A stretch of 64,000 nucleotides of DNA from Novipirellula herctigrandis (GTDB lineage Bacteria > Planctomycetota > Planctomycetia > Pirellulales > Pirellulaceae), in NCBI GenBank assembly GCA_007859835.1, contig SJPJ01000001.1, forward strand, positions 4,505,012 to 4,569,011, given 5' to 3'. The notes under the pieces are model-generated. The model worked only from the letters and a program-made list of their open reading frames with translations. It made no database searches and was not told where the DNA came from. Every line of letters begins with the position of its first letter. The stretch's first letter is position 1. This document shows, in pieces, positions 36,852-45,360 of this stretch. Both the position numbers and the translations under genes were made by a program.

Positions 36852-38072
36852 ATGGTTCGACTCTTCTTTTTATTTGGCTTCGTCGTTGCGACGTTCTCCA
36901 CTAGCTTTGCTCAAGAGGCCGTTACAAAAACGCCGGCGGAATCATCGCGAACTCTGAGTGTCGAAACTGTCCAAGAACAACTCGAAGGCGATTTCGATAC
37001 AACCGACATCGCAGCGGCCACGTCGTGGGCCGATTCGCTCGGGCTTGCCGATTGGCTCGGGCCGCTTGCGCCCGTGGCTCTGTCTCCCTTTTTCGGAGTA
37101 ACCTGCTTATCCGGTTTAGCTCTTTGGGGCCCTGAATCCATTACCAACAACGCGCTGCTTGGTTCGTCGGGGCCGCTGAAGAGCCATACGCTGTTTTTCG
37201 TCTTCTTGGCGCTAACGGTTTTGACCAGCGTTCCGCGGCTAACCAAAGTCAGCAAACCGTTTGCTCAGGCGACGGATCGGCTCGAAACCTACGCCGTCAT
37301 CGTGATCCTGTTGGCAATCAAAATCATTGCCTCGATCGAGACTCCGAGTGTCGAACAAGCCCCCGTCGCGATGATCCAATTGGGCGTGTTCAGCTTTACG
37401 GCGGACACCCTTTTGGCGATTGCGATGATCATCAACGTCTTGGTCATAAACAGTGTCAAATTTTTCTTTGAATTCATGGTTTGGTTAACACCGATTCCCG
37501 CGATCGATGCGATTTTCGAAGTATGCAACAAAACACTTTGCGCTGCACTGATGACCGTTTATGCGTTTAGCCCCACGATCGCAACCATTTTGAACCTGAC
37601 GATCCTGTGTGTCGCCGCAGTTGTTCTGCGTTGGATCAGTCGCCACGTACGCTACTATCGAACGATGGTATTGGACCCGATCATTTCACGACTTTGGAGC
37701 AAATACGGTGACCCGACAAAACCTGAGATGATCATATTTTGCAAAGAAGCACTCGGCCCCTTTGCCGCGAAGAGTCGTTTGCGACTTGAGCGTGCCCCAT
37801 CGGGAGAGGGCTGGCAACTTTGCGAAGCCAATTGGTGGATGCCCAGCACTCGGCACGAGATCGCCCAATCTTCGACACCAAAAATGCGACGAGGTTGGAT
37901 CATGCACACCATGGAAGTGGTTGATCCATCAGGCAAAAAGACTGAGTTTGCATGCAGCCGACGATACGATTCCAGATTGGAGAGTTTGGCAAGCCGAATC
38001 GGCGTCCTAGTCGATGCCGAACCCGCGCCGCAAGGCGAAAACACCAACGATGCTCGTGTCGAATTTGGTTGA
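36852..38072 (+). CDS. Secreted/inner-membrane hypothetical protein (DUF4126-like membrane region)
   Basis: A 406-aa protein with a signal peptide (MVRLFFLFGFVVATFSTSFA followed by Q) and a polar segment. Six or so membrane helices follow (about residues 75-285), then a soluble C-terminal domain of about 120 residues (KPEMIIFCKEALGPFAAKSR...). The helix pattern LAPVALSPFFGVTCLSGLAL recalls DUF4126 proteins, but I would not insist on it. ATG 36852 is chosen because the signal peptide begins there. No functional prediction is justified. Confidence 0.7.
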   Translation: MVRLFFLFGFVVATFSTSFAQEAVTKTPAESSRTLSVETVQEQLEGDFDTTDIAAATSWADSLGLADWLGPLAPVALSPFFGVTCLSGLALWGPESITNNALLGSSGPLKSHTLFFVFLALTVLTSVPRLTKVSKPFAQATDRLETYAVIVILLAIKIIASIETPSVEQAPVAMIQLGVFSFTADTLLAIAMIINVLVINSVKFFFEFMVWLTPIPAIDAIFEVCNKTLCAALMTVYAFSPTIATILNLTILCVAAVVLRWISRHVRYYRTMVLDPIISRLWSKYGDPTKPEMIIFCKEALGPFAAKSRLRLERAPSGEGWQLCEANWWMPSTRHEIAQSSTPKMRRGWIMHTMEVVDPSGKKTEFACSRRYDSRLESLASRIGVLVDAEPAPQGENTNDARVEFG

Positions 38073-38332
38073 ATCACTCTCTTGAGTCACCGTGTTTCGT
38101 TTTGAGACAACTACGGTTCGCAATCGGCCATAGGGGTGAATACCACAATGGAGCGATTGAGCCGAGGGACTTACCGCACTTTACGGCGAACAGCCAAATC
38201 CTTTACATCGTACGGTTTGACGAAAGCGCAGTTCAGAAAACGTACTGCTGGAAAAAATTCATTGATGGAAAAGGGATGTAACGTCCTTTTTCCAAAGAGG
38301 TTCTCACCCAAACATAGAAAAGGACAAACAGC

Positions 38333-38944
38333 ATGGTTTCCCGATTGTTTTTGATTGCAGGATTAGCCATCGGCGTGTTGGCGTTTCACAGTCGACCGGT
38401 TCACGCTCAACAAGAGGGTGAACCGATCTTGGTTAAGCTTGACACAAGCGAAGGAGCGATTGTCTTGGAATTAAATGCGTCCAAGGCCCCTAAAACGGTC
38501 GAGAACTTCCTTAGCTATGCCAAAGAGGGATACTACAAGGATACAGTCTTCCATCGCGTCATTGATGGCTTCATGATCCAAGGAGGCGGTTTTGATACGT
38601 CGATGAAAAAGAAATCGACAAAGGCTCCGGTTCGAAACGAAGGAGGCAACGGGCTGAAGAATGACAAGTACACCATCGCAATGGCGCGCACGCCTGATCC
38701 GCACAGTGCAACGAGCCAATTTTTCATCAACACCGTCAAGAACTCAATGTTGGATCGGGTGAACTCGCAAGACGGTTTTGGTTACACCGTTTTTGGCAAA
38801 GTTGTCAAAGGCCAAGATGTCGTTGACCGCATTGCCAAAACACCTACTAAACCAATTCGTGATCCCTCAATTCCAGGTGGCTTGATGGCGGATGTCCCTG
38901 TGACTCAAGTCGTGATTCAAGGCGCGGAAGTTGTCACAAAGTGA
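38333..38944 (+). CDS. Exported cyclophilin-type peptidyl-prolyl cis-trans isomerase
   Basis: A 203-aa prolyl isomerase. A signal peptide ends at VHA/QQ (about residue 25). The cyclophilin domain shows FHRVIDGFMIQGGGFD with the catalytic Arg, MARTPDPHSATSQFFIN and GYTVFGKVVKGQDVVD. It acts in protein folding outside the cytoplasm, like E. coli PpiA. A purine-rich AAAGGAC about 10 nt before the ATG can serve as ribosome-binding site. It is followed, about 100 bp downstream, by a strong bidirectional terminator. Confidence 0.94.
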   Translation: MVSRLFLIAGLAIGVLAFHSRPVHAQQEGEPILVKLDTSEGAIVLELNASKAPKTVENFLSYAKEGYYKDTVFHRVIDGFMIQGGGFDTSMKKKSTKAPVRNEGGNGLKNDKYTIAMARTPDPHSATSQFFINTVKNSMLDRVNSQDGFGYTVFGKVVKGQDVVDRIAKTPTKPIRDPSIPGGLMADVPVTQVVIQGAEVVTK

Positions 38945-39047
38945 GCCAGACGACGCCAACCACAAAACTGCCAAATTGGCACGCCCAGCCCATTCTAGCG
39001 AGGTTTTTTCGTATCTAAAGACGACCCTCGGACGATAAAAATCAACG

Positions 39048-39089
39048 AAAAAAAGCCGCACCAGAGTGAACTCTGACGCGGCTTTTTTT
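39048..39089. terminator. Bidirectional intrinsic terminator between cyclophilin and H1-like genes
   Basis: A 12-bp outer stem (39048-39059 pairs with 39078-39089, seven A:T pairs plus GCCGC/GCGGC) encloses a second stem, CAGAG/CTCTG. The A-run and T-run on opposite sides give a U-tract on both strands. It therefore ends both the plus-strand cyclophilin and the minus-strand H1-like transcripts. Confidence 0.9.
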
Positions 39090-39131
39090 AAATCGTTGCT
39101 TCAATCTCAAAGAGAAGAGCAAGTTAGCTAA

Positions 39132-39386
39132 TTAGCGACGCTTCTTAGCGACCTTTTTCTTAGCAACCTTCTTCTTGGTTGCTTTTTTCTTGGTTGCTTT
39201 TTTAGCAGCCTTTTTCTTGGTTGCTTTTTTAGCAGCCTTTTTCTTGGTCGCCTTCTTAGCAACCTTCTTCTTGGTTACTTTTTTAGCAGCCTTTTTCTTA
39301 GTTGCTTTTTTAGCAACCTTCTTCTTGGTTACTCGCTTTGCAACCTTTTTGGTTGCCTTCTTCTTCGTTGCTTTCTTCTTGGCCAT
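39132..39386 (-). CDS. Histone H1-like, Lys/Ala-rich nucleoid protein
   Basis: An 84-aa protein made almost only of Lys, Ala, Thr, Val and Arg in repeats such as KKATKKKAAKKATKKK, ending KKRR. It resembles the C-terminal tail of eukaryotic histone H1 and bacterial Hc1/AlgP-like proteins, which bind and compact DNA non-specifically. ATG 39386 has a consensus Shine-Dalgarno GGAGG five bases upstream, so the longer in-frame form from 39482 is rejected. The nucleotide repeats make copy-number variation likely. The opposite strand shows an artefactual long hydrophobic frame. Confidence 0.88.
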   Translation of the reverse strand: MAKKKATKKKATKKVAKRVTKKKVAKKATKKKAAKKVTKKKVAKKATKKKAAKKATKKKAAKKATKKKATKKKVAKKKVAKKRR

Positions 39387-39765
39387 GTTTTCCTCCGCTA
39401 GAAAGGAAACGCTGGCGAGTCCTTGTGACTTTTTAAAACACGTTGTCTCAAAAGTCACCGGCCACGGCTCACCAATCGTCACAATGGAAGTTGAATCTCA
39501 AAGCGTTGTTAAAGTCCTTCAACATTACTTTTGCTTTCAACCGTTTAGAAACTGCGCGTAACTGTACGCGCTTCTCAGAATTTCGCAACATCTTTTTGGC
39601 AAAAAAGTGCTTGCAAACAAATTTTTTTTTTGCTACGCACATCATCGATTGGATGTTTATCACCTTTGAAGCAATGAATCTCTCGCGCTCAAAACGTTTG
39701 ATTGCGCTTTTCAAACGTGCTGAAACAGATCGATCATTCACCGCAAACCAACTTAAAAAAATGAA
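39387..39765. other. AT-rich leader/promoter region of the H1-like gene
   Basis: About 380 bp, clearly richer in A+T than its surroundings, with a run of about nine T near 39622. A perfect hairpin (39554-39571, GCGCGTA-ACTG-TACGCGC) is present. It separates the M50 protease stop from the H1-like start on the same strand and should hold the H1-like promoter. Short open frames here are not credible genes. Confidence 0.55.
39392..39396 (-). promoter_or_regulatory. Strong Shine-Dalgarno of the H1-like gene
   Basis: GGAGG on the minus strand, five bases before the ATG at 39386. It decides the start and is one of the few clear Shine-Dalgarno sites in the window, fitting high expression of a nucleoid protein. 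Confidence 0.8.
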
Positions 39766-40575
39766 CTAGAAACGCCACGTACTGTTTTGCTGAAGTACCT
39801 GATAGTTCGAGATTGCTAAGGATAAAAATAAGATGCCCAAGAATGTTTGGCCGTTCTTGAAACCATACGCGGTAAGCAATCCTGCAGCGATAACGCTGAT
39901 CCACAACGCTTGATCGCGACGACCACCACCAATCAACACAACCGAGTTCATGATGCGACCACCATCAAGTGGCCACACAGGGACTAAATTTAGTAGCGCC
40001 CATAGGACACTTGGGAAGATATAGAATAAAACCATCGCATACAGACCAATACTTTGGATCGGTTCGCCATCGAGCACGCTAAAGATTCTCGACAGCCCAA
40101 GAGGCATCGCTAAATCGACTAGAAAGAACTGCCCTTCACTAAATCCGAGTCCTAATACCTTTAGTGCGCCGATCAGCACAAACGCAGAAACAATTTGCGC
40201 CAATGGCCCTGCTAAAGCGATCCATAGGTCTTGTTTTTCGCTCAACCGCGAAAACGATCGTCCCGGTGTAAACGAACTACTTGGAATTGCTAATCCACCG
40301 AAGTGATACAGCACGATCGAAGCATTGATTCCGTATTGGCGAAACGCAAACGCATGACCAAGCTCGTGGATCAAAATGGACACCAACATGCAGACGCACC
40401 ACAGCATCAGTAGCGGTAATCGACCTGGACTATCGGCACCTACCCGATCGAGCAAATCGACCAAACTATAGCCAAAAATCACTGCTCCTAGCCAAAAAGA
40501 CCATGCCACCCGAACGGGGAAACCAAAGATTTCAAAACGGAGATCGTATTGGGATTCAGGGGGTTCTTGGAGCAT
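39766..40575 (-). CDS. Site-2 protease (M50 family) membrane metalloprotease
   Basis: A 269-aa polytopic membrane protein. The zinc-binding HELGH lies within a membrane helix (His70, Glu71, His74), and the second metal-ligand motif VWPLDGGRIM lies near residue 200; both are typical of SpoIVFB/rhomboid-distant M50B proteases. These enzymes cut membrane-bound regulators, such as anti-sigma factors, inside the bilayer. There is no PDZ or CBS domain. Its substrate is not evident from the neighbours. Confidence 0.9.
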   Translation of the reverse strand: MLQEPPESQYDLRFEIFGFPVRVAWSFWLGAVIFGYSLVDLLDRVGADSPGRLPLLMLWCVCMLVSILIHELGHAFAFRQYGINASIVLYHFGGLAIPSSSFTPGRSFSRLSEKQDLWIALAGPLAQIVSAFVLIGALKVLGLGFSEGQFFLVDLAMPLGLSRIFSVLDGEPIQSIGLYAMVLFYIFPSVLWALLNLVPVWPLDGGRIMNSVVLIGGGRRDQALWISVIAAGLLTAYGFKNGQTFLGILFLSLAISNYQVLQQNSTWRF

Positions 40576-40730
40576 TTTGGAAAGTGAAACTGGTTTCGAG
40601 TGTGTGTTGCAGGGCCAAAATCAACAGGCCGAATTCAACAGGCTTCGCACGGTTGCTTTACCGGACAGTGTCTAGTGAGTATTTTGGGCCTCGTGAAGTC
40701 TAGCATCTTGCCCGCGTTCAATTGAGCGGG

Positions 40731-41624
40731 CTACTCGGCGACCGATTCGACGGGTGCTGCTGCGGCTTCATCATTCTCGTCAGGTTCAACATCAGGGCCT
40801 GCCAATTCCAGCCCCATCGTTTCCAATTTCGCGACATGGCTAGCCCACTCGATCCGAAATGGCTCGCCGATCGGACGCTCGCCATCATTGAGCCCAATCG
40901 ACAACATTCGAATGCGATCATGACGAATTTGTTTGTCGACTAGTGGCATGTCTTGATCACGCGACGCGATAGCTTCTTGAACCGCCATTTCCTGCTCTGC
41001 TTTCCATGCCAACGCGACTTGATGCAGTGCTACGACGCGGAACCAATGCCAAGGTTTTTCCACCAGGACATGTTTTTGGCACCACTGCCAATCCAAAAAG
41101 CGTTCCAAATCATCTGGACGAATCAAAAAACAACGAATGCACTTTTTTCGCACCACTTGGCGGTCTTCGCATGTCATTGCAAACAACCACGTTTCGCGTT
41201 TGAAAGGCGTCGTCGCAACCAACCCAGCGATATGCCCCATCGCATCGTTGAGCACTTCGAACCCAAGGGTCCCCTCGGAATGAAGGATCGGATTTTCGAG
41301 TGTTGTCGTCTCCGCAGTCGATTTCAAGAATTCCCGAACGGCAATGTTGTCGTATAGATCATTGAGCGTGGTTTTGGGGGCGATGTTGCGAAATAGCAGC
41401 ACGCAATCATTCGCTTGATGAGGCAGTTCCCACAAACGATGCATTTGGAATATAAAATCATCCGAATCACCGGACTGCATACGTGCGATCGCATTGAGAC
41501 GCTGCCGAAACACTAAGAACCAACTCGCTGCAAACCCTGCAAGAAACCCTAGCGCCTTGCCGATGAATTCCGGAAACAAGCGTTCCCATTGCAAACTCGA
41601 CAACCATTCCACAAGGCTTTGCAT
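40731..41624 (-). CDS. Hypothetical protein with one N-terminal membrane helix
   Basis: A 297-aa protein. A single hydrophobic segment (about 22-40, GKALGFLAGFAASWFLVF) precedes a soluble, mostly alpha-helical domain rich in Trp and charged residues, and an acidic C-terminus (DVEPDENDEAAAAPVE). Codon usage and length support a real gene. I recognise no family. It stands alone on the minus strand between the M50 protease and the DUF4139 gene. Confidence 0.7.
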   Translation of the reverse strand: MQSLVEWLSSLQWERLFPEFIGKALGFLAGFAASWFLVFRQRLNAIARMQSGDSDDFIFQMHRLWELPHQANDCVLLFRNIAPKTTLNDLYDNIAVREFLKSTAETTTLENPILHSEGTLGFEVLNDAMGHIAGLVATTPFKRETWLFAMTCEDRQVVRKKCIRCFLIRPDDLERFLDWQWCQKHVLVEKPWHWFRVVALHQVALAWKAEQEMAVQEAIASRDQDMPLVDKQIRHDRIRMLSIGLNDGERPIGEPFRIEWASHVAKLETMGLELAGPDVEPDENDEAAAAPVESVAE

Positions 41625-41711
41625 CGTGTGTTCCTTTGGGTGCTTTCATGATTTTTAATCAATCGAAAACCCCATGATAACGGATGATCACACGACGCGT
41701 AGCCGATCCGA

Positions 41712-43586
41712 CTAAAACTGCCCGCCTCCCATTCCGCCTCCCATTCCGCCTCCAAACCCACCGCCGCCGCTTGAATGCTTGAAGCGATAATCGGCTCGCA
41801 TTTTTTCGATCATTGCATCACCAACGACCGTTTGCTCTTTATCAAGCTCAAGCGAGAATTGGTATTCGAAGTCGAACGCATCACTGCCAAATCGCTTCGC
41901 CGGAATGGACAAATCCCATCGTAAAATGCCGGTCGGACGCTGCATCCGTTTGTACAACGGGTCGGGGGACAATTTTTCCGTTGCTTCCGTCGCCAAGACG
42001 ACGGTGATCGCGCCGTTTTTAGCAGTGAGGGGAATACGATCGTAGAGTCGAACGTCGACGGCCTTGTCGTGATAGTTAGAGACCACTAGCCGGTATTCTA
42101 ATTCGGTTTGACGATTTCCACCGCGAATGGTCTCCTCACGCGACAGCAACTCTCGACGCGTTCGCAATTGACGGTCTTCGCCGAAGCCAACAAACAGTTT
42201 CTGGCTAGCAGCCGTTGGTGCCAACACGGTGCGACCAACAAACTTTTCGTCCAAATAAGCATTCAAGGGTCCCGCAATCAGATTTCGACCGAGCGTGTTC
42301 TCAAATTCGGCTTCACGGTATGCAAAACTGCTCAGCAGTGGCGTGACGACGTTGTACAGCGTCCCTGTGAGCTGATCGGCAGTAATGGCGACCGTTTGTG
42401 GTTCAGGCTGTGAAACGAGGTCGATGCGGCCTTGGACAGGGTAAGTTTCATCCGCAATTTGTGAATCCGCGTCCGCTGCGATATCACGTTGCACCTGCGC
42501 AGCGGAGCGATACTCGTCGAGCTGTTTGTTGCCCGCTTCGGTATTTCGCAACAAGTCACGTTGCCAAACTGCGGGGTCTTGCCACGCCGGTATGTTCGTG
42601 GCAAACGAGCCGCCCGTCGACGAGGCCCCAAATTCGGATTGAGCTTCCGACGCGGCGGATGTTTTAATGCGAAGCGGAGTTAAAATAGGCACTGTGGATT
42701 GTGCATCGGGTCGCGAAGTCGCAAGCACCAATGCAACATCGTTCCAATCTTCGCCGCTTTCTTGATGAATTTCGCCATCGAATTGCAGACGGAATGTTGG
42801 CGCATCGTCACCGGCTGTGGTTGCACGAAGCGTGTAGCTTGGTTTCCACCCAACATCGCCGACAACATAGCCAAACCGCACCCAACCCCCTTGCGGGGAA
42901 ACAACCGCAAGGAGTGCTTCGAAGCCGCGCTTGTCTTGCTTGGACAGGAGCCGTCCATATTCCAAGCGATTCGCGTCGATCTTCTTGCCAAGCGATTCGG
43001 TATCTCGCTGCATCCCGTGAAGCTCTGCGGCAAGTTTCCGTCGAGATTGCATCGTGAATTCGGCGAGCGATGTCACTGAATCGACATCCAGGGTGGCACG
43101 GTCGAGGTTTTGTTGCACTTTTTCGGATGAAAAGTTGACCAATTTCTCAATCGTCAACAAATCTTGTTCGATGACTGCCAACTTAGCCTCCATTGTGAAT
43201 TGTTCGTCCAACAAACTTTGATGCTGTTGGTTGAGTCCGTCCAATTTCTCTCGTTTATCATCATCCACGATTCCGGCCGGCTGGATTCGCAATGAACGGA
43301 CGGTGGTGGCTGAATCGGATTCCGCGGTTGCCGAACCGGAGATCAATCCGATCGGCAAATGTGGAACACGAATTTGCTGGACCTCATTGGAAGCAGGCAG
43401 TTGCATCTCACGAACCACGCGAGCCTCGTTATGGTAGAGCGTTACTGAATCGATCTTCGTGTACTGATCCGCCGATATTTCGGCACCGTGTGTTTGAGCG
43501 GGTGTAGAAGCAGCGACGACGACTGAAATGCCAAGCCCTACAGCGACCAGAAACCATTTTGTTCCAGGAATTGTTCGATTCATCAT
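41712..43586 (-). CDS. Exported DUF4139-type (DUF4140/DUF4139) protein with Gly-rich tail
   Basis: A 624-aa protein with a signal peptide (WFLVAVGLGISVVVAASTPA). A DUF4140-like N-terminal module opens with KIDSVTLYHNEARVVREMQL, and a coiled coil follows (about 120-210). The DUF4139-type beta-rich domain contains WKPSYTLRA and YRLVVSNYHDKAVDVRLYDRIP. It ends in a glycine-rich GGGFGGGMGGGMGGG stretch (12-bp DNA repeats). The adjacent ATGs at 43586 and 43583 both follow an AAAGGAAC site. Family members are often called mucoidy-inhibitor A-like; the mechanism is unknown and a cell-surface role is inferred from the signal peptide. Confidence 0.83.
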   Translation of the reverse strand: MMNRTIPGTKWFLVAVGLGISVVVAASTPAQTHGAEISADQYTKIDSVTLYHNEARVVREMQLPASNEVQQIRVPHLPIGLISGSATAESDSATTVRSLRIQPAGIVDDDKREKLDGLNQQHQSLLDEQFTMEAKLAVIEQDLLTIEKLVNFSSEKVQQNLDRATLDVDSVTSLAEFTMQSRRKLAAELHGMQRDTESLGKKIDANRLEYGRLLSKQDKRGFEALLAVVSPQGGWVRFGYVVGDVGWKPSYTLRATTAGDDAPTFRLQFDGEIHQESGEDWNDVALVLATSRPDAQSTVPILTPLRIKTSAASEAQSEFGASSTGGSFATNIPAWQDPAVWQRDLLRNTEAGNKQLDEYRSAAQVQRDIAADADSQIADETYPVQGRIDLVSQPEPQTVAITADQLTGTLYNVVTPLLSSFAYREAEFENTLGRNLIAGPLNAYLDEKFVGRTVLAPTAASQKLFVGFGEDRQLRTRRELLSREETIRGGNRQTELEYRLVVSNYHDKAVDVRLYDRIPLTAKNGAITVVLATEATEKLSPDPLYKRMQRPTGILRWDLSIPAKRFGSDAFDFEYQFSLELDKEQTVVGDAMIEKMRADYRFKHSSGGGGFGGGMGGGMGGGQF

Positions 43587-43776
43587 TGGGAAGTTCCTTT
43601 TGTAGCTTGTACCACGTTGTAATTTGCAACATGTGTATCGGATTTGCTCAGCCGATTGACGCCATCCACGACGAGAATGGCGTTCGACTAGGGCTCGATG
43701 CATTTGGAATGCCAATTGCTCCTATCGACCAAATAACATCGCAATAAGCAGGTCACAACTTCGAAAAGGCCACAAC

Positions 43777-44730
43777 ATGTCACGACACTCTTTTTCGTAT
43801 CGCTTCTTGGACAAACCGTTGATGGTGCTATGTTTCGTTTGTGTTGCCAGCGATGGTCCGGCACAAAGCATTCTTCCAGCCGATGTCGTCACCAGCCTTC
43901 GCTATTCAAGTCGGACCTCGATCGCTGGACAATCGATTGCATCGTGGAGTGTTGATCCTTTGATGACGGACCAACAAGAACAAATCATCATGCGACACCT
44001 GAAGGAACCTTGTCCGTTCGACTGGAGCGCGGGCACAACGCTGCGAGACGTCCATCGCGACCTATTGACCCTGTTTCCCACTGTGATCGAAGACCGAGCA
44101 TTGGAAGAACTCGGAATCCGCAGCGATGCCATTCTCGTACCGAAATTGGAATCGAATCCCAAAAGTCAAAAACGACCACCGGCAGCGGATCCCTTTGGTC
44201 AGCCGTCGAATGACCATGCTGATATTAGTGCCAGTGCTGCCAGCCGCACGAACGTCGTGACCACTACCGAGAGGGCGAACGCCGAAACGGTCACACCCTG
44301 GTGGCGTCGTAGCGCGCCGACAAAAATGGCGGCAAACCGAAACACCGCTGAAATCAGCACCGCAGCGCGCTTGATCTATCTGCTATCGCAACAAGAGTTG
44401 ACGCTGAGTATTCGTTCAGGGCAGTTGATTCTCACCACCGTCGAGAGTGCCGAAGACGAGTTGCCCATACGCGTTTACGACGTCACTCCACTGATGGGGC
44501 CCAACATCCAACCAATGGCAACAAGCACGTACCCAAGCGTTTCTTATTCCGACGATCCGACCATCATCAGCATGATCACGCATATGGTGGACCCCGAGTC
44601 GTGGGAATACCTTGGTGGCGTTTCGACGATGGAGCTTTACCCGGCGCGTGGACGCCAATGGATGATTGTGGCTGCCAAAACGACGACACACTGGAAGATT
44701 GGGGCCTTACTGGACCGCTTGAACCGCTGA
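43777..44730 (+). CDS. Exported hypothetical protein, possibly secretin-N-like fold at C-terminus
   Basis: A 317-aa protein with a probable signal peptide (LMVLCFVCVASDGPAQS). The last 100 residues (LPIRVYDVTPLMGP ... DPTIISMITHMVDPESWEYLGG ... WKIGALLDRLNR) follow a pattern common in Planctomycetes and related to STN/secretin-N modules: a strand, a DPxxW motif and a terminal helix. The middle part is low complexity. It precedes the DUF2760-Hsp70 operon by 76 bp on the same strand, but nothing shows that they are functionally linked. Confidence 0.7.
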   Translation: MSRHSFSYRFLDKPLMVLCFVCVASDGPAQSILPADVVTSLRYSSRTSIAGQSIASWSVDPLMTDQQEQIIMRHLKEPCPFDWSAGTTLRDVHRDLLTLFPTVIEDRALEELGIRSDAILVPKLESNPKSQKRPPAADPFGQPSNDHADISASAASRTNVVTTTERANAETVTPWWRRSAPTKMAANRNTAEISTAARLIYLLSQQELTLSIRSGQLILTTVESAEDELPIRVYDVTPLMGPNIQPMATSTYPSVSYSDDPTIISMITHMVDPESWEYLGGVSTMELYPARGRQWMIVAAKTTTHWKIGALLDRLNR

Positions 44731-44806
44731 GTGGGCATGTCCGCTTGACGCTGAGACAAGGTGTGCCAAGCTGGTGGTTTTAACCATCATTCTTGAGGGA
44801 AACGGC

Positions 44807-45349
44807 ATGGGATTAGGCGTCGCATTTCGAGCATTTTCAGCAGCTCTGTTCAATCAACAGACCGCCGACAAGCTCCGTAAAGTACTCGATGGGGACGATA
44901 CGCGATCAGGGGAACCGAAATTGCCCGCCCCCGCCCAGCCCAAACCCAAAGCGATCGCCCCAACGAAAAAATCGGCTCGCAGTGAAGCGGTGACGTTGCT
45001 GTCAGCACTACAACGAGAATCACGGCTGATTGATTTGGTTCAAGAAGATTTAGCTAAATTCTCCGACGCACAAGTCGGCGCGGCTGCACGCCCTTGTCTG
45101 CTGCAATGTGCCTCGACTCTTGCGAGACTATTCGAGCTCAAACCGGTGGATGCATCCGGCGAAGGAGCCACGATCGAAGTCAGTGCCGATGAATCGGCGG
45201 CTCGATACCAATGGATCGGCGAAGGAACGTCCACTCAAGGAAAATTGGTTCATCACGGATGGGTCGCTTCCAAGGTCGAACTACCCCAGTGGACGGGTGA
45301 TGACGCCGACGCCAATACCGTTGCCCCCGCACAAGTCCAACGCTCGTAA
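44807..45349 (+). CDS. DUF2760 family protein, partner of Hsp70-like genes
   Basis: A 180-aa cytoplasmic protein starting MGLGVAFRAFSAALFN, which is a DUF2760-like beginning. A proline/lysine-rich linker (about 40-65) and a conserved C-terminal domain (AVTLLSALQRESRLIDLVQEDL ... GWVASKVELPQW) follow. ATG 44807 is used; an in-frame start at 44774 would add residues with no match. It lies 11 bp upstream of the first Hsp70-like gene. DUF2760 proteins are typically encoded next to divergent Hsp70s, so it is probably a cofactor or client adaptor (inference from context). Confidence 0.85.
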   Translation: MGLGVAFRAFSAALFNQQTADKLRKVLDGDDTRSGEPKLPAPAQPKPKAIAPTKKSARSEAVTLLSALQRESRLIDLVQEDLAKFSDAQVGAAARPCLLQCASTLARLFELKPVDASGEGATIEVSADESAARYQWIGEGTSTQGKLVHHGWVASKVELPQWTGDDADANTVAPAQVQRS

Positions 45350-45360
45350 AAAAATCCAAT

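Noticed and set aside
39175..39561. Plus-strand open frame of 128 residues that looks like a very hydrophobic membrane protein
   Set aside because: It is the antisense of the Lys/Ala-rich H1-like gene; the lysine codons on the other strand read as Phe/Leu here. It has no ribosome site, and the minus-strand gene has a strong one.
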